Assembly (NCBI GenBank): GCA_029339195.1
Contig: JAPTJF010000115.1
Coordinates: forward strand, 62,001 to 126,000
Length of the DNA: 64,000 nucleotides
DNA from: Micractinium sp. NFX-FRZ
Taxonomy: Eukaryota; Chlorophyta; Trebouxiophyceae; Chlorellales; Chlorellaceae
Direction of reading: 5' to 3'
The translations under genes were made by a program, and so were the position numbers. This document shows, one piece after another, positions 1-10,600 of the stretch. Position 1 is the first letter of the stretch; each line of letters starts with the position of its first letter. Under the pieces are notes generated by a model. It worked only from the letters and a program-made list of their open reading frames with translations, searched no databases and was not told the DNA's origin.

Positions 1-397
1 TAAGGGGGTCAAACATGCGGAGCATGAAGGGCCCGGGAGCGCCAAAGCCGTGCCAGTACTTCGCAGGCAGGAGTGGGGCGAGGCATGACGGCTCCATCAT
101 TGTTCAGTTGGCACCAGCTGTGCCAAGAAGGGAGGATGGGAGCACCCCCCCGCCGATTCTTGTCACGTCAGCCCTCGCCTGCCCACTCACCACCAGCGGC
201 GGCGCGCGCTCATCCCCGCACACAAGCACGTGCGCTGTGCCAAAGCTGGCAGTGGGCACCAGGCGCTCTTTGTAAGCGTAGGGCAGGCTGGCCAGGGCCC
301 GGGAGTAGAGGTCTTGCATTTCCTGCTCATCGGCAGGGGAGCGGTAGAGCGGCGGCGGCGGCGGGCGCCGCTCAATCCGCTCAACAGCGTTCGCCAT
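1..397 (-). CDS. Alpha/beta hydrolase fold protein, 5' exons only (truncated by window edge)
   Basis: Two exons are visible, 397-191 and 58 down to the window edge. Exon 1 starts with ATG at 397 and encodes 69 residues, with FGTAHVLVCGDERAPPLV near its end. That matches the strand leading into the oxyanion loop of alpha/beta hydrolases. The GTGAGT donor at 190 is followed by an AG acceptor at 60/59, and the next exon reads YWHGFGAPGPFMLRMFDPL in phase, supplying the HGFGAP oxyanion-hole motif. The catalytic Ser, Asp and His lie outside the window, so substrate and activity cannot be judged. The nearest families by this motif are ABHD-type lipases and esterases. An upstream in-frame GTG exists, but ATG 397 is the first ATG. 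No obvious signal peptide is seen. Confidence 0.75.
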
Positions 398-491
398 CCT
401 GCGAAGCTGTGGCAGCGCGCCTCGGGCGGCTGCAAGAGTGTGCGAGGGCGCCTCGAGGAGCGCCAAGGCTGGGTTCACGGACCACTTGGCG

Positions 492-1234
492 CGGTAAAGT
501 GTGTATCGATGCCAGCGGCTGCCCGGAGGGTCTCAAACTACCTCCTATATACTGTAGAGAAGGTCCGACCTCCAAACTTCCCCCCTAGAGCCTTCTTGGG
601 CCCGTAGTGTGGGGTGCCAGCGTGGCTTTTCGCGATAGTCCGATGCGGCTAGAAAGCACGTGGCCCCAAATTGTATGGAGGGGGCGCTGCGGCCTGGCGG
701 GGTGCTGTGGCATTGTTGCGTGTGCCAAACATGCCAGGTGTGCAAGGTAGGGGCCGGCCGGCTGTCAGTTGGCTGGCAGTTGGTTGGTGACTGTACTGCA
801 AGGTTGGGCCGGGGCGCCGCGCCCAGCCTGCCTGGGCGGCGGCTGGCGACCCACCCGCTGCTGCCCACGGGCGAAGTCTCCGCCCGAAAAGCAGGGTGAG
901 AGTGCCAGCTAGCTGCTGAGAGCTGGCTGGCATGGGTGCCACCCTCAAACCCCTTAACAACTGAGTGTTTGAAAGGGGGTGACATGAGGCACCAATCTCT
1001 CAGCAGTATGGGTAGGGACAAGGGGACCCTTTTTGGCAGCCCATTCTGCCTCTTGTCAAGGGAAGACACACTTGGGCTGGCAGGGTAGGGCTGACTCTCA
1101 GCTGCAGGGCTGCCAGCCCACCCTTCCACCACCAAACTTGCCACCTGAATACCTGTGCCTGGGGGCAGAGAGGTGGGCTGAAAGCTGCAGCACTAAATGG
1201 TGGGAGGGCGGCAAAGTCGATACACACTTTACCG
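492..1234. repeat. Element bounded by an 18-bp inverted repeat (possible MITE-like remnant)
   Basis: CGGTAAAGTGTGTATCGA occurs at 492-509, and its exact reverse complement occurs at 1217-1234, enclosing about 740 bp with no coding content. Similarity fades just inside the repeats, and I see no clear target-site duplication outside them. A short non-autonomous transposon relic is possible. A promoter motif shared in inverted orientation is the alternative. Confidence 0.3.
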
Positions 1235-1462
1235 AAACCAGTGGACGCTCGAGCGGTGCGCGCTGGCGCGGGCAAAGAAACCCCACCTGGCCTCCTTGTG
1301 CACACTGAAGACCGCAGAGAATACGGCAGCGCTAAATCAAGGCGGAGGCGTGCCGAAGAGGCCACTGCAGTACCAGAGCCATGTCATCCAGCCAGCTTCC
1401 CAGCGGCGCTGGTCACAGAGAGGCAGCCTCAAGCTCCTCACGTAGAGAGTAGTATGCAATGC

Positions 1463-1467
1463 TTACA
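1463..1467 (-). terminator. TGTAA poly(A) signal of B3T-B
   Basis: TTACA on the + strand reads TGTAA on the coding strand, about 65 nt after the B3T-B stop. TGTAA is the normal chlorophyte polyadenylation signal. Confidence 0.55.
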
Positions 1468-1532
1468 AATCCAGTCTGTATCAAATCGACACGTTAATTG
1501 TTTGTCAGGTACAAGAGCATTCTAGGCACCTC

Positions 1533-2356
1533 TCAGTTGGACGCTGCCAGCGCGTCCAGAGCCAGGCGCAGCCGCCCGTCCAGCTCGCCCCAGGCGCCCT
1601 GCCCCACCGCCACCAGAGCAACATCAAACAGATCCTGCTGCTGACCTGGCGAGTAGGCGCCCCAGCTGGCCACCACCTCCTGCACCAGGGTAATGGTTAG
1701 GTTGGAGAAGGACAGGCAGGTTGGAGTGCGGGTGGGCAAGTTGGAGTGCGGGTTGGCAGGCAGGCATCAGGGAGCGGGTGGGAGGCAGGCAGGGGCTGCT
1801 GGCCACGCGCCTAGCAGCCCAGCCACCCAATCTGATTCATGCCACCTCAGTCCGCTTCATGCTGACGCAAGACCAGCACGCAGATTCAAGCATCACTGGT
1901 AGCAACGGCAGACCTCGCACTCTCACCTGCAGCGCCGCCCCGCCACGCCCAACCGACGCCAGCAGCTGCAGCGGGAGCAGCGAGCATGGCCCGCCGGGAG
2001 CTGCGGCAGCAAAAGCAGCCACTGCCTGGTCCAGCTTGCGCTGCACCACTGCCTCAGCTTGCTGAGCCAGCACGGCGCTGCCGCTGCTGGCTGCTGGCTG
2101 CACAGCTGGCCCACCTCCTTGAGCTAACACTGCGCTGCTGTGGTGGGCTGCTGGCTGCACCGCTGCGCAGGAGGACTGCGGCGGCTCCTGCTTGGGTAGC
2201 GCCTCTGAAAGGAGCATGTGGGCAGATGGCAGCTGGGGGCAGCCTCCCGGCTGCTGTGTCTGCTGTGTCTGCTGCTGCTGCTGCTGAGCTGTCTGCTGCT
2301 GCTGCTGCTGCTGCGCTGTCGGCTGCTGCTGCTCCTGCTGCTCCTGCTGCTGTTTC

Positions 2357-2392
<36 letters not shown>

Positions 2393-5300
2393 GTCGGCTG
2401 CTGCTGCTGCTGCTGTGTGGCCGGCACTGTGCTTGCCTCTGTGGGCTGCTCAGGGCCGTGTGATGGAGCCGGCACAAGCAACTGCTTGCCGCGCTTGCTA
2501 GACACTGCCTCAGCACTGGGAGCTGCCCCAGCTGCTGCTGCTGCTGGTGCCCCTGTTGCTGCTGCTGCTGCTGCTGCACTGCCGGCTGCTACTGCCGCTC
2601 CTTCCGGCCAGCGCTGAGGATGAGTTTGCTTGCGCTTGAGGCCACGCTGCGCCGGCTGCTGCAGCTGTTGATGCTGCTGTTCGGGCTGCACCTGCTGGCC
2701 CGTCTGTCCACCCTGCCTGCCCAGCAGCACAGCAGCCAAGAACTGCTTCATCTGCTGCGCTGTGCTGACCCGCCTGCAGAGGAGCCAAATCAGGGTGAAG
2801 CCAAACGCTGTGCACTTCAACAGGACGCTGCGTGCTTTCAATCTAAACAGCAGCGCCTCTCCACAGTCTATACAGGTGGTCCACGGCTCCCTCGGCATGC
2901 ATGGTGCACTTTTCTCATGCGCTCAGCGTGGCCATGTGCCCGTCACCTTAGCTGGGATGTCAGTGCCTCATCCTCGGCGTACCCGCCCTGCAGGTTGAGC
3001 TGCGCAGGCTGCCCCTGCACAGCAAAACGAGTGGGCGCGGGCCGGACAGCAGCAGGCGGCAAGGTGGAGCGTGAAGGCAGGACCGCACGGACTTGCTGCC
3101 GGGGTCTCTCCAGGCCTGCCACTTTCATGAGGCTTAAGGCTTAAACCATGCTTGGCTCCACACATGCATGTACCCATCGGCTCTTGTGAGCTCCGGCAAG
3201 GCATTTTGGCCCCAAGCCCAACCAGCTAACACACACCCAAATGCATTTCCTTTCTGCCAACCATTCTCACTTTGGACGGGCCGCAGACGAGGCGCCGGGT
3301 GGCCACGAGGTCAGTGGCTACCACGGCCTGCTGCCGCGTCAGCTGTGCCAGGGAGAACTCCGTGCGCCCCAGCTTGCACTGCGGCACAGCATTTAGAGGG
3401 CAAAGACAACGAACGGGTGAAGTGAGCAGATGCGGGCGGCTGCAGCCCAGCCCAACTGCTGACTTACTGATTAGCTCATGCCTGCCGCATGCCTGCCTCC
3501 AAACCCACCTCCCCTGCCTGCCTCTTACCCTGACAGTCCACGCCGCTGAAGAAGTCTGCCGGGCGTTGCACAGCTTGATGCCGGGGCCAAGGTTGGAGGC
3601 AAGAGCCAGCGCGTGCGCCACGCTGGCAGTGGGGTGCGGATGGAAAGGCAGCGCCGACGACGCCTCAGCCTCCTCTTTAACCACCTCTTCGGCCGCCTCA
3701 TTTGCCGCAGGCGCCCAGCCTGATGCTGGATCTGCCTCATCCTGCACGCGGAGAACACCGCGCAGGCCCACAACCAAAATTGCACTGGACACGTGCATAC
3801 ATCGGATGCACTTGGCACGCCAGAACAACTGCCTTCTAGTGAAGGGCACTCTGGGGGACCCAAAATTCAGGCTTTACCTGGGCATTATTGCGCTGGCGCC
3901 CCCCGAACCGCTGGATCGCCTGCTCAGAGCCGCCCTGCCTGCAGCCAAGAACCACAGGCAACCACAGGAGGCACAGCGCGGGTAGGTCAGACGCGCCGCC
4001 GCGCGCAGACATGCTGCTGCATACTGCCACTGAAGGGGAAGTAGAAGAACACGCTCTTTGGCGTGGGTTGAGGAATTCAGCTGAGGTGGTACCGCCGCTG
4101 CATTGCTGCACTTTGCGCATCGTGGGGAGGCAGATCTGGGGCCGGCAGGCGCTTGCCTGTCCGCTTCGGGGATAAGACGTATCATGAGCTGGCTTCCCAC
4201 ACGTTTAAACGCCAGGGTGTCGCCCGGCTGAGCGCCGGAGTCTCCCACCCAGGCGTGCAGGGCACGGCCCTGCAGGGAGCAGGCGGGCCAATGCCACGGC
4301 AGTGAGAGAGGAGGAGGAGAGGAACACTGCACAACCGCAAAGCTGAGGTGCTGCAGAGGAGCAGAATACACGGACTGCTGCCGTGTGTGCTCCTTACCGC
4401 CACGTAGCTGTAGCACCTCCCCTTCTCGTTCCTGCTGGCACGCCAGTCGAAGCAGTAAGTCCGCCGCAGCTCCTCTGCCAGGGAAGCCTCTACTGCCTCC
4501 AGAGCGTCTACTGGCTCGGTCGGCGGCCTGCCAGCCAGCTCTTCAAACACATGGGCTGCAGCAGAAGAGGTTCACACCAACAAAGGGGGAGCTAGGCCTG
4601 ACTGATGGGTCAGCAAGGCAGTGCTGACAGCAGGCATGACCTGTCATTGACACACTGGTATGGGTGCCCTTGCAGCGCCGCAGCAAATCTGTAGACCCCC
4701 AGGCTGCTGCCCTGCCCTCACGTTTTCACTGGGCCCCAACGACCCGCCTAGGGAGCCTACAAGGCAGTTGCGCCTCCCGGCGGGGTGCCCACACTTACTT
4801 ATCTAACTGACTTCACTGCTGATGCCAGCAACCTGTTCAGCCCGCAACTTGCCCTCTCACCGCTCATCGACAGCATGTTGCGGCTGGTGGTGGCAGTGCC
4901 GCAGGCCGTGGGGGAAAGGGCGATGCGCCACCAGCCGTCGCCGTCCTGCCACCAGCCCCTGGGCCTGTGAGAGCCCTTGGCTGGCCGCTGGGGCGGCCCC
5001 TCTTCTTCTTCTGCCAGCAGCCAGGCCTCCCGCCCCAGATCTGCCTCCAGCTCTTCGCCGTCGTCGTACACCAGGGTGTGCTTCCCAGACCTGCACGGGG
5101 TGCATCCACAACAGGAGGTCACAGCCATTTGGGAAAAGCATGGCCCAGGGAGCGACATAGAGAGCAGACGTCTTGGGCAGGCCTGCACAGCCGAGGTAAT
5201 CAAGGTACAGGAGGTGCCATGGCAGGGGGAAAGGGTAGGAGGATGGGCTCAGTGGGACATCTCCTGAGGGCAGAGCAGGCTGCCCGCTCCCACCTGCGGT

Positions 5301-6845
5301 CGTAGCGCCCGACTGTGCAGGGGTACCACGTGCAATCGCCGGGCCAGAAGTGCTGCAGGCGCATGCCCTGCCCTTGCTGCAGTGACTTGGCGGGCAGGCA
5401 GTGAGCTGTGCGCTGTGCCTGCTGCGCTGCCGCCACTGCCGCAGGCTCCAGCGGCAGCGGCCAGGCGGCTGGGAACAGGCCTGCAGCCAGGATGAAGGAG
5501 GCGAGGCAGAGGCACCGTGGTTTGTGTTGCAGGCGGCAGCATTCCGACCAGCCAGCAGTGCTCAGAGAGCACAGAAAGGCGCTGCCCCAGCTGGGAGCAC
5601 ATCCTTGGTCCTGCGCTGTGCTATACGTAATTATGTCGATGTGATGATGCTGCGCTGCCCACAGGCCGGGCACACGCTGCCCACAGGCAGCCGAGCGTGC
5701 ACGGGCTGTGGGCCAGCAGAAGCAGCAGCAGCAGCCTGACAGCAGCAGCAGCAGCAGCCTGACAGCACCAGCAGCAGCAGCAGCATCCTGACAGCACCAT
5801 CAACAGCAGGCTGCACACGTACCCAGTTGGTGCATCCCCAGGAAGTTGGGGCCTCCCGGGCGGCCAGGCTTGCTCGGGGTGCCGGGGCAGGGAAGCACGA
5901 AGAGATCTGCTTCCGCGCTGTGCACGCTGAGGGCGGCGCCTGTGGCGTAAGAAAGCACGTCAGCCAGACGCTCCCACTCGTCCCTGCCATCCTGCGCTCC
6001 AGGACGAAGGATAGCAGGGCGGGATGCAGGGCGTCAGGATGCTGGGGGTGGCAGGCAGGCATGCAAGCAGTCAGAAAGCAGACGCAGCTGCAAGCGGCCC
6101 CGTCACCGGCATAGGAAGCTGTGTGGCGGTAGCGTGGGTGGCAGGGCAGTTTGCTTATTGTTCACTTTTGGATGGCCTCTCACATGGAGGTCTCCCAGGG
6201 CTGCGCCTCCCAGCTGCTCCCGCAGGGCTGCTTCCAGCTCAGCAAATGAGGCGGAGATGAGGCGCTCTGCGGGCAGCGCCGGCCGGCCAAACAGCGCAGC
6301 GCAGCAGGCCGCGAAGCGGCGCAGCCGCGCCAGCTGTCTAGGGCCGGCAGAGGCAGCGGCAGCAGGCTGGGCGGGGCCGGTGGGCTGAGCGCGGCTGCCT
6401 TGGTGCGCCACTGCTGGCCTGGCGGCCACGCTGCACAGCTCAAGTGTGAGGGAAAGGATAAAGGAGCCAACAAAATCAAATATCTTACCAGCGAATGGTG
6501 AGAAAAGCTAGCAGGTGCACACAGCCTCACCTCGGCTGCAGATTATTGGAGAGCGCACCTGTTGGCCGGCTGCACCGCCTGCCCCCCTGTCGTCACGCGC
6601 CGCCAGGCCAGCTTGGCTGGGAGCCCGCCGCCCCGCAGGAGCACTGGTTTCCGCTCATTCGGCGGCGCTTGAAGCGCACCGCTGCCAGCTGGCACGGCAT
6701 TGCTTCTTAGGTCTAGCGGCGTGGCGCTGCCCGCAGGGCTGCTGCCGCTGGGCACGGGGGCGGCGGCGGGGGCTGGGTGAGAAGCGGGCCGCGCTGCGCA
6801 GAGGGCCTCAGCTATGCTCGTTTCCTCGCATGTTTCCCGATCCAT
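1533..6845 (-). CDS. B3T-B: Tudor/Agenet + single B3-like domain regulatory protein (944 aa)
   Basis: Thirteen exons: 6845-6559, 6430-6184, 5991-5823, 5480-5294, 5090-4861, 4555-4398, 4269-4157, 3938-3878, 3741-3529, 3378-3271, 3014-2947, 2773-1927, 1679-1533. All phases agree and sum to 945 codons. Residues 130-178 form a helical block (LRRFAACCAALFGRPALP). Residues 179-234 start DGRDEWERLADVLSYATG. A Tudor/Agenet domain spans about 270-325 (FWPGDCTWYPCTV, then GKHTLVYDDGEELEADL). One B3-like domain spans about 345-463 (DGWWRIALSPTAC, FEELAGRPP, LHAWVGDSGAQPGDTLAFK). An acidic linker, a QLRRVSTAQQMKQFLAAVL segment with RGLKRKQ basic cluster, a polyQ tract (670-790) and a conserved last 48 residues follow. 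It is a paralogue of B3T-A, downstream on the same strand. Intron 7 uses a GC donor. A nuclear DNA/chromatin-binding regulator is inferred. The start ATG is the least certain point. Confidence 0.8.
2265..2420 (-). repeat. CAG tract coding polyQ in B3T-B
   Basis: Interrupted CTG repeats on the + strand encode runs of six to ten glutamines separated by T, P, E and K in exon 12 of B3T-B. The reading frame of the gene model makes them Gln. B3T-A has a Q/P/H-rich tract at the same place (about 8380-8490), so the feature is shared but its sequence is not conserved. Confidence 0.85.
5715..5800. repeat. Intronic AGC-rich minisatellite in B3T-B
   Basis: Blocks of four to six AGC triplets are separated by CCTGACAGC, repeated about three times inside the intron between exons 3 and 4 of B3T-B. 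It is non-coding in the gene model. On the transcribed strand the sequence is CTG-rich. Confidence 0.7.
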
Positions 6846-7674
6846 CGCCCCCCTGAGGGCACCGGAGAGGCGCGGAGCCGACAGGTCGAAAAGTCGACAC
6901 AACCCCGAGGGGCCCTGCAAAAGCCTCACGGCTCTAGCACGACGTGCAGAGTACACTACGACTGAAATGAAAACTGCTCGAAGACGAGACAGCGGCGTGC
7001 AGGTGGACTGTTGGCAATGTCCCCCGCCCTGCCGCTGGCATGGCACGACGGCGGGCCTCCCTGGCAGCACATCAGCCCCTGCCTCAATGGCAGGCAAACA
7101 GTTCACGCCGCCCGCAGTTGGTTGGCGTGGCAGGTTCATATTCTCTAGTTCGCCAGCATGTTTAAATTTGCACACATTTTTGCACACCTTGCAGCGTCTT
7201 TACACCCATGATTGTGCAGCAGCAGGCACAGCACCCGCAAGTGGTAAAGCACGCAAGACGCATCAAGGAAATGCAGGAGAACTCAGGGAGGCGACTGTGC
7301 AATGCATTGTATTGTAATCACACGAGCACAGGGTATGTCTTTACACGTACAAGTGGCGGGGCAGCCGCCCGGCGTCGCTGCCCCTGCAGCAGCCGTTGTA
7401 CGCTGGCTGGCAGGCTGGCTGGATGCCCGGAGACGACTTGCTGACTGACAAGCAGGCTGGCCGCAGTTTTCACTCGTGTCCCTCCCGGCTCAGCTCCAGG
7501 CGCACCAGCTGGCATTATGGTGGTGCTGCAGCCCTGCTCGCGCTGGCCCTGCTCCATTCGGCATCGCAACGTTTGGCACCTGCCCAGCTGGATGCCAGGC
7601 CCGGCTCTGTGCACGCAGGCAGGCAGGCTGGCAGGCTGCCCCTGCTGAAGCCTGCTTGGCTGCTCTGCTGGTCC
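6846..7674. promoter_or_regulatory. Spacer between B3T-A and B3T-B (3' flank of A, promoter of B)
   Basis: An 829-bp gap lies between the stop of B3T-A and the start ATG of B3T-B. I find no coding exon in it. It must hold the poly(A) site of A and the promoter of B if the two are separate genes. A TTACA at 7341-7345 would serve as the TGTAA signal of A. Confidence 0.5.
7341..7345 (-). terminator. Candidate TGTAA poly(A) signal of B3T-A
   Basis: Reads TGTAA on the coding strand, 330 nt after the stop of B3T-A. The distance is typical of long chlorophyte 3' UTRs. Its presence supports separate transcription of A and B. Confidence 0.4.
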
Positions 7675-10600
7675 TCACTCCATGGCGTCCAGTTCCCGCC
7701 TCAGCAGCTCCTCTAGCTCCCCCCAGGCCTCCTCAGCCACCACTGTGATGGCCACGTCAAACAGGATCTGCTGCTGCTCTGCCGTGTAGGTGCCCCACCC
7801 AGCAAGCACTTCCTGAAGCAAGGTGAGTGGGGAGTGCTGTGGGGTGTGAGTGTGCGGGAGTGGATCGTCAGATGCTGCGCTGCCATTTGCGGCGGGTGCA
7901 GGAGTGGGGGAGCGAAATGTGGGGATTAGGCTACTGGGAGCTGGGCAGGGTGGTCGTTTGCAGCTACTTGCCACAAAGAAGCTGCATTGCGACTTCAGGA
8001 ACCTCCCTGCAACATGCGATGCTGCACCGGCCCGGCCCTCACCTTGAGCGCGGGGCCGCCGCAGTGCCTGACCGATGCCAGCATGCGCAGCGGTTTCAGC
8101 GATGGTGTGCTGGCATCAGGGCTTGCAAAGCATTGCTTCACCCGCTCCCTCTGCCGCCGAGTGGCTGCCTCCAGCTGCTGAGCAAGCGCGTGCTTGATGC
8201 CTGCGCCCGCAAGCGGCGGAGCCGGCGCTTTGACTGGGGCGGGAGCAGCAGGTGCCCCTGTGGGGGCAGCCTGCGCCTGGCGCTCCTGCTGCTCCGCGGG
8301 AGCTAGGGGTGCCGCCACGCGCTGCTGCGGAGCAAGCACGTCGCCCTGGAGTGCCCCCGACTCCTCCTGCTGCAGCTGCGGCTGCTGCTGCTGCTGCTGG
8401 TGGTGCTGCTGCTGCTGCTGCGGCGGCGGCGACGGCTGCGGCGGCGGCGACGGCGGCGGCGGCGGGGGCGGCGGTGCGCGAGTTGCTGTGGGGCTGGACA
8501 AAGCTACTGCTGCCAGCATAGCCCCTGCTGCCAGCATGATGGGGTTATGCTGGTGCTGACTGGCGCCCTGGGCGTGCTGTGCTTGCGGCGGCACTGGCGG
8601 GGCAGCAGGCGTGGCCTGGCCTGGCGGGCGGTCCTCGGCGCTGGGTGGGGCCATATGCGCAAGTGCCTGCTTGCTGCGCTTGGCAGCACCCGGCCCGGCG
8701 GCTGCCTCTGCTGCTGTTGAGGGGGTGGAGGCAGGCAGCGGTTGCAGCACACGCTCTGGCTCCGCCTGCTTGCGCTTGCGGCCGCGGGGCGCAGGCTCCT
8801 GCTGTGCCTGCTGTGCCTGCTGAGCCTGCCGCGCACCCTGTGCACCCGGCAGCACGGCAGCCAGGAACTGCTTCATCTGCTGCGCTGTGCCAATCTGCCT
8901 GCAGCGGAGTTGGGGCAATTTGGCGGCAAGCACAGCAGGAAAAGCATGCATTACACTCAGCAGGCAGTCCACGAAGTGTTTGTATATCCTTTGCCTGCCA
9001 AAGCCTTGAAAGGCACGCAGCAACCTCAGTCAGTGCCCCGGTGTGGACAAGAGGCATCTGGCACTGTTACCACACACGCATGCCTGTTTGCACATCCCCA
9101 CCTGAGCTGGGCCATCAGGGCTGCATCTTGGGAGTAGGCCACCCCGTTCAGGTTCTGCTTGGTGCCCCGCAGCTGCAGTCAAGAGCAGGAAAACATGTCT
9201 GACAGCTTGCTTGGGCACATGCGCTCCAAAACAAGTGCACAGCAGTGCACTCGCTTCACAAAGGCAACCGGAGGCGCTCAGGATTGTGGGCCCACACCTG
9301 AAGCAAGCCGTCATGGGGGCACTCGCTCCTCCAGGTCAGCACCAGATCAGCGCCGACAGCCGCCTGCTGCCGATCCAGCCTGCCCACGTAGGCTCGCCTG
9401 TTGTACTGCGAGACCTGCAGGTATGTGGCACCAGTTAGGCACAGACGTGATGCAGCAGTGGAGGTTGCTGAGATGCCAGAGAGAGTACAAGCAGGCTGCT
9501 ACCACCGCGCCCCATCTCAGGCACGCGTCATGCTGGCACCCCACCTACCCATGTCTGCCAGCTGGGGCCGCGTGCCCCCTTCCTAGGGCGGCAGCCATGC
9601 AGTGGGGCATCCAGCGGCAGGTGTGCGCCCAGGGCCTGGTCTATGCTGGCTGTGCGTTTTGGTTGAAACGGCAGCGCCGCCTGCCCCGCACCCTCCTCCT
9701 CCTCCTCCCCTAAATCCTCCTCGCCCTCCTCCTCTTCATATTCCATCTCTGTGCCTGCCCCTAGCTCTCCATCACGCTCTCCCTCCCCCTCCTGTGCGTC
9801 CATCCTCTCGTCAGCATCAGTGTCCATGCCGCCCGCCTCATCCTCCTGTTTCAAAGGGTGTGCATAGCTGGCTCGGCAGTGTCCTCACAACGTGAACTGC
9901 TCGAGCGATCTCCCCACCATAACTGAGAGTGCATGAAAGGGAGCCCCCGTGCCCTTGAAGAAGGAAAGGCAGAGATGCACACTGCTGCTGCATGAAGCTG
10001 GATGTCTGCCACTTTAGAGATTGAGCCCAGTTGCTCACCAGAAAGTCTGAGTCATCTGGTGCATTTGGCTCCTCTTCTGCAGGCTTCCCAGCAGGCTGCC
10101 CAGTGGCGCCTAGCCTGCAGCACAGCACGCAGAGGTCAGAAACACGGCAGGCAGCACTGCCTGGCAGGCTCAACTATGCATGCAGTGCCTGGTCTTCAGC
10201 GCAGAGAACGAACAGAGAAGGGTGGTGCAGCACCAGTGGAAATGCATTCAAGGCATGGCAGCGCAGCGTGGCCCTTCACAAAGCCAAGCCGCCGGGCATG
10301 CTGCTGGGTGCACACGTCCAGCTCAGCCCAGGCCACCTATCCAGAGGTGCGGAGATGCGCTTGACCAGCAGCCGCCTGCCCTGCCTCTTGATGGCCATCG
10401 TGTCACCGGGCTGGGCGTGCGTGTCATCCACCCAGGCTGCCAGCTGCTGTCCCTGCAGTGGGCCGCACCGGAGGAACCCAAAGATCAGCCAATACGGTAC
10501 GCCAAACACGTTGAGAATGTAACTCCAGGCTCATCTCTCAGCGAGTCACAATGCTGCAGCCACGCCCTTCTTACCCGGAGGCAGCTGTATCTTGAGAACT

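Larger units (their letters stand above)
398..1532. other. Intergenic: hydrolase promoter and B3T-B 3' region
   Basis: No ORF here has coding character on either strand. It holds the 5' flank of the hydrolase gene and the 3' flank of B3T-B. The one striking element is an 18-bp perfect inverted repeat at 492-509 and 1217-1234, listed separately. Confidence 0.6.

Noticed and set aside
2218..2463. Leucine-run frame (signal or membrane protein) on the + strand
   Set aside because: It is the complement of CAG codons for polyQ in B3T-B.
5715..5800. CRISPR-like spaced repeats
   Set aside because: Units are simple AGC triplets with a short spacer, inside an intron of a eukaryotic gene.
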